Shown in pieces: positions 4,855 to 5,505 of a DNA stretch of 5,505 bases. The notes beneath the pieces are model-generated. The model saw only the letters and a program-made list of their open reading frames with translations, was not told where the DNA came from and ran no database searches. Within the stretch, counting starts at the first letter, position 1; each line of letters opens with the position of its first letter. The position numbers and the translations under genes are program-made. This DNA is from an uncultured Pseudorhodobacter sp. (GTDB taxonomy: Bacteria > Pseudomonadota > Alphaproteobacteria > Rhodobacterales > Rhodobacteraceae): contig CAMFLG010000244.1 in NCBI GenBank assembly GCA_945957495.1, positions 1 through 5,505 of the forward strand, in the 5' to 3' direction.

Positions 4855-5505
4855 TCAGGCCCCGATCAGACGCGAGCGGGCTTTCAAGGCGGTCAGCCAT
4901 GCCAGGCCATGCACGGTGGCGCGGGCGGGGCGGTATTCGGCGGAAACCCAGCCGGGATAATCGCTGTTGTCCAGCTCTGCACAAAGGCCTGTCAGATCAA
5001 AGCCGCCGCCGCCCGGTTCATTGCGGTTCGGAAACCCTGAAATCTGGACGTGATTGATGCGGCCTTTGTGCCTGCACCAGACGGCATCTGCATCGCCGTG
5101 AATGCGGGCGGCGTGCCAAAGGTCGAATTGCAGACCCACGGCGGGCAGACCCAGATCATCAACGATGCGGCCCGCCTGATCAAAATCATTCAGAAAATAG
5201 CCGGGCATGTCATCGGGGTTGAGCGGTTCCAGCACCAGTTTCAAATCTGGCGCCTGTGCTGCGGCCCAGGTCAGGTTTTCCACATAGGTCTGTTCCGCCT
5301 GCAATCCGCGCGCGACCCCGGCCATCACATGCAGGGTGCCTGCGCCAAGGCGGCTTGCCAGATCTGCCGCGCGCAGGAAGCCGTCGCGAAAGCGCAGCTC
5401 TTCGCCCGGCACGGCGGCAAAGCCGCGATCCCCGGCCGCCCAATCGCCCGGTGGCGTGTTGATCAGGATCAGCGGGAAACCAGCAAGGGCCGCCTCCCAC
5501 TCCTT
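4855..5505 (-). CDS. hyi: Hydroxypyruvate isomerase-type TIM-barrel enzyme, partial (N-terminus beyond right edge)
   Basis: The frame is open from the right edge (reading KEWEAALAGFPLILINTPPG) to TGA at 4855, giving 216 visible residues. An internal GTG at 5412 is not the start, because the sequence upstream of it (INTPPGDWAAGDRGFAA) is typical of the family. These cytoplasmic AP-endonuclease-2-like barrels interconvert hydroxypyruvate and tartronate semialdehyde in glyoxylate/glycerate metabolism. Expected metal and catalytic residues are present in the visible fragment: E93 in LEPLN, D128 and H131 in FDLWH, H152/Q154 in NHVQI, and E190 in AEYRP. Their spacing (35, 26, 36) is close to that I recall for E. 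coli Hyi (E142, D177, Q203, E240), which implies about 50 missing N-terminal residues. The closely related 2-oxo-tetronate isomerase (OtnI) is an alternative, and the visible context does not decide between them. A 132-base gap separates it from the zf-CHCC gene. Confidence 0.88.
   Translation of the reverse strand, partial: KEWEAALAGFPLILINTPPGDWAAGDRGFAAVPGEELRFRDGFLRAADLASRLGAGTLHVMAGVARGLQAEQTYVENLTWAAAQAPDLKLVLEPLNPDDMPGYFLNDFDQAGRIVDDLGLPAVGLQFDLWHAARIHGDADAVWCRHKGRINHVQISGFPNRNEPGGGGFDLTGLCAELDNSDYPGWVSAEYRPARATVHGLAWLTALKARSRLIGA

Noticed and set aside
5256..5462. Plus-strand frame antisense to the hyi-like gene, and the GTG at 5412 as a start of that gene.
   Set aside because: The plus-strand frame is a shadow. 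The minus-strand frame continues to the window edge with family-typical sequence, so the GTG is internal.
1..5505. CRISPR array, tRNA or rRNA genes, insertion sequence, toxin-antitoxin or defence system.
   Set aside because: I saw no regularly spaced repeats, no cloverleaf or rRNA-like sequence, no transposase or integrase motifs and no defence-type domains.

Overview
The window looks like chromosomal DNA of an alphaproteobacterium, most likely a member of the Rhodobacteraceae (Roseobacter-like). The reasons are a high G+C content with a strong third-position GC bias, an alphaproteobacterial-type DNA polymerase I, a short zf-CHCC zinc-finger gene (the NDUFS6-like family) and a hydroxypyruvate isomerase. 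The species cannot be named from sequence alone. There is no rRNA, tRNA, transposase, integrase or CRISPR array.

Left part (1-3168, minus strand): polA encodes a complete DNA polymerase I with all three enzymatic domains and all key catalytic residues. Its stop codon overlaps by one base (TGATG) the start of a second minus-strand gene that runs off the left edge. That gene encodes an unrecognised membrane protein and is clearly poorer in G+C (about 54%) than its surroundings.

Middle (3169-3410): a 242-base intergenic region separates polA from a divergent GNAT-family acetyltransferase gene (3411-3860, plus strand). It is unusually rich in inverted repeats. A TTGACA-17-TATCCA promoter candidate points towards the acetyltransferase. 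The leader it would make starts with a 66-nt bulged hairpin, continues with a second hairpin, and ends with a third hairpin that buries the acetyltransferase ribosome binding site. The heptamer CGCAAGG occurs both in the second hairpin and in the Shine-Dalgarno arm of the third, so CCTTGCG could pair with either. This is the layout of a switchable leader, and I consider it the most interesting object in the window. It is an inference from base pairing only.

Right part (3841-5505, minus strand): the acetyltransferase gene meets a DUF2459/TIGR02117-like membrane-anchored protein gene tail to tail with a 20-bp coding overlap. Upstream of that, 15 bases away and probably in the same transcript, lies the zf-CHCC gene, with its own candidate promoter and a near-palindrome touching the -35 box. 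The window ends inside a hydroxypyruvate isomerase-type gene (hyi-like) that lacks its N-terminus here.

The genes do not form one pathway. They are housekeeping replication/repair (polA), a possible respiratory complex I-linked zinc protein, C3/glyoxylate metabolism (hyi-like) and poorly characterised proteins, as is common in a core chromosomal region.
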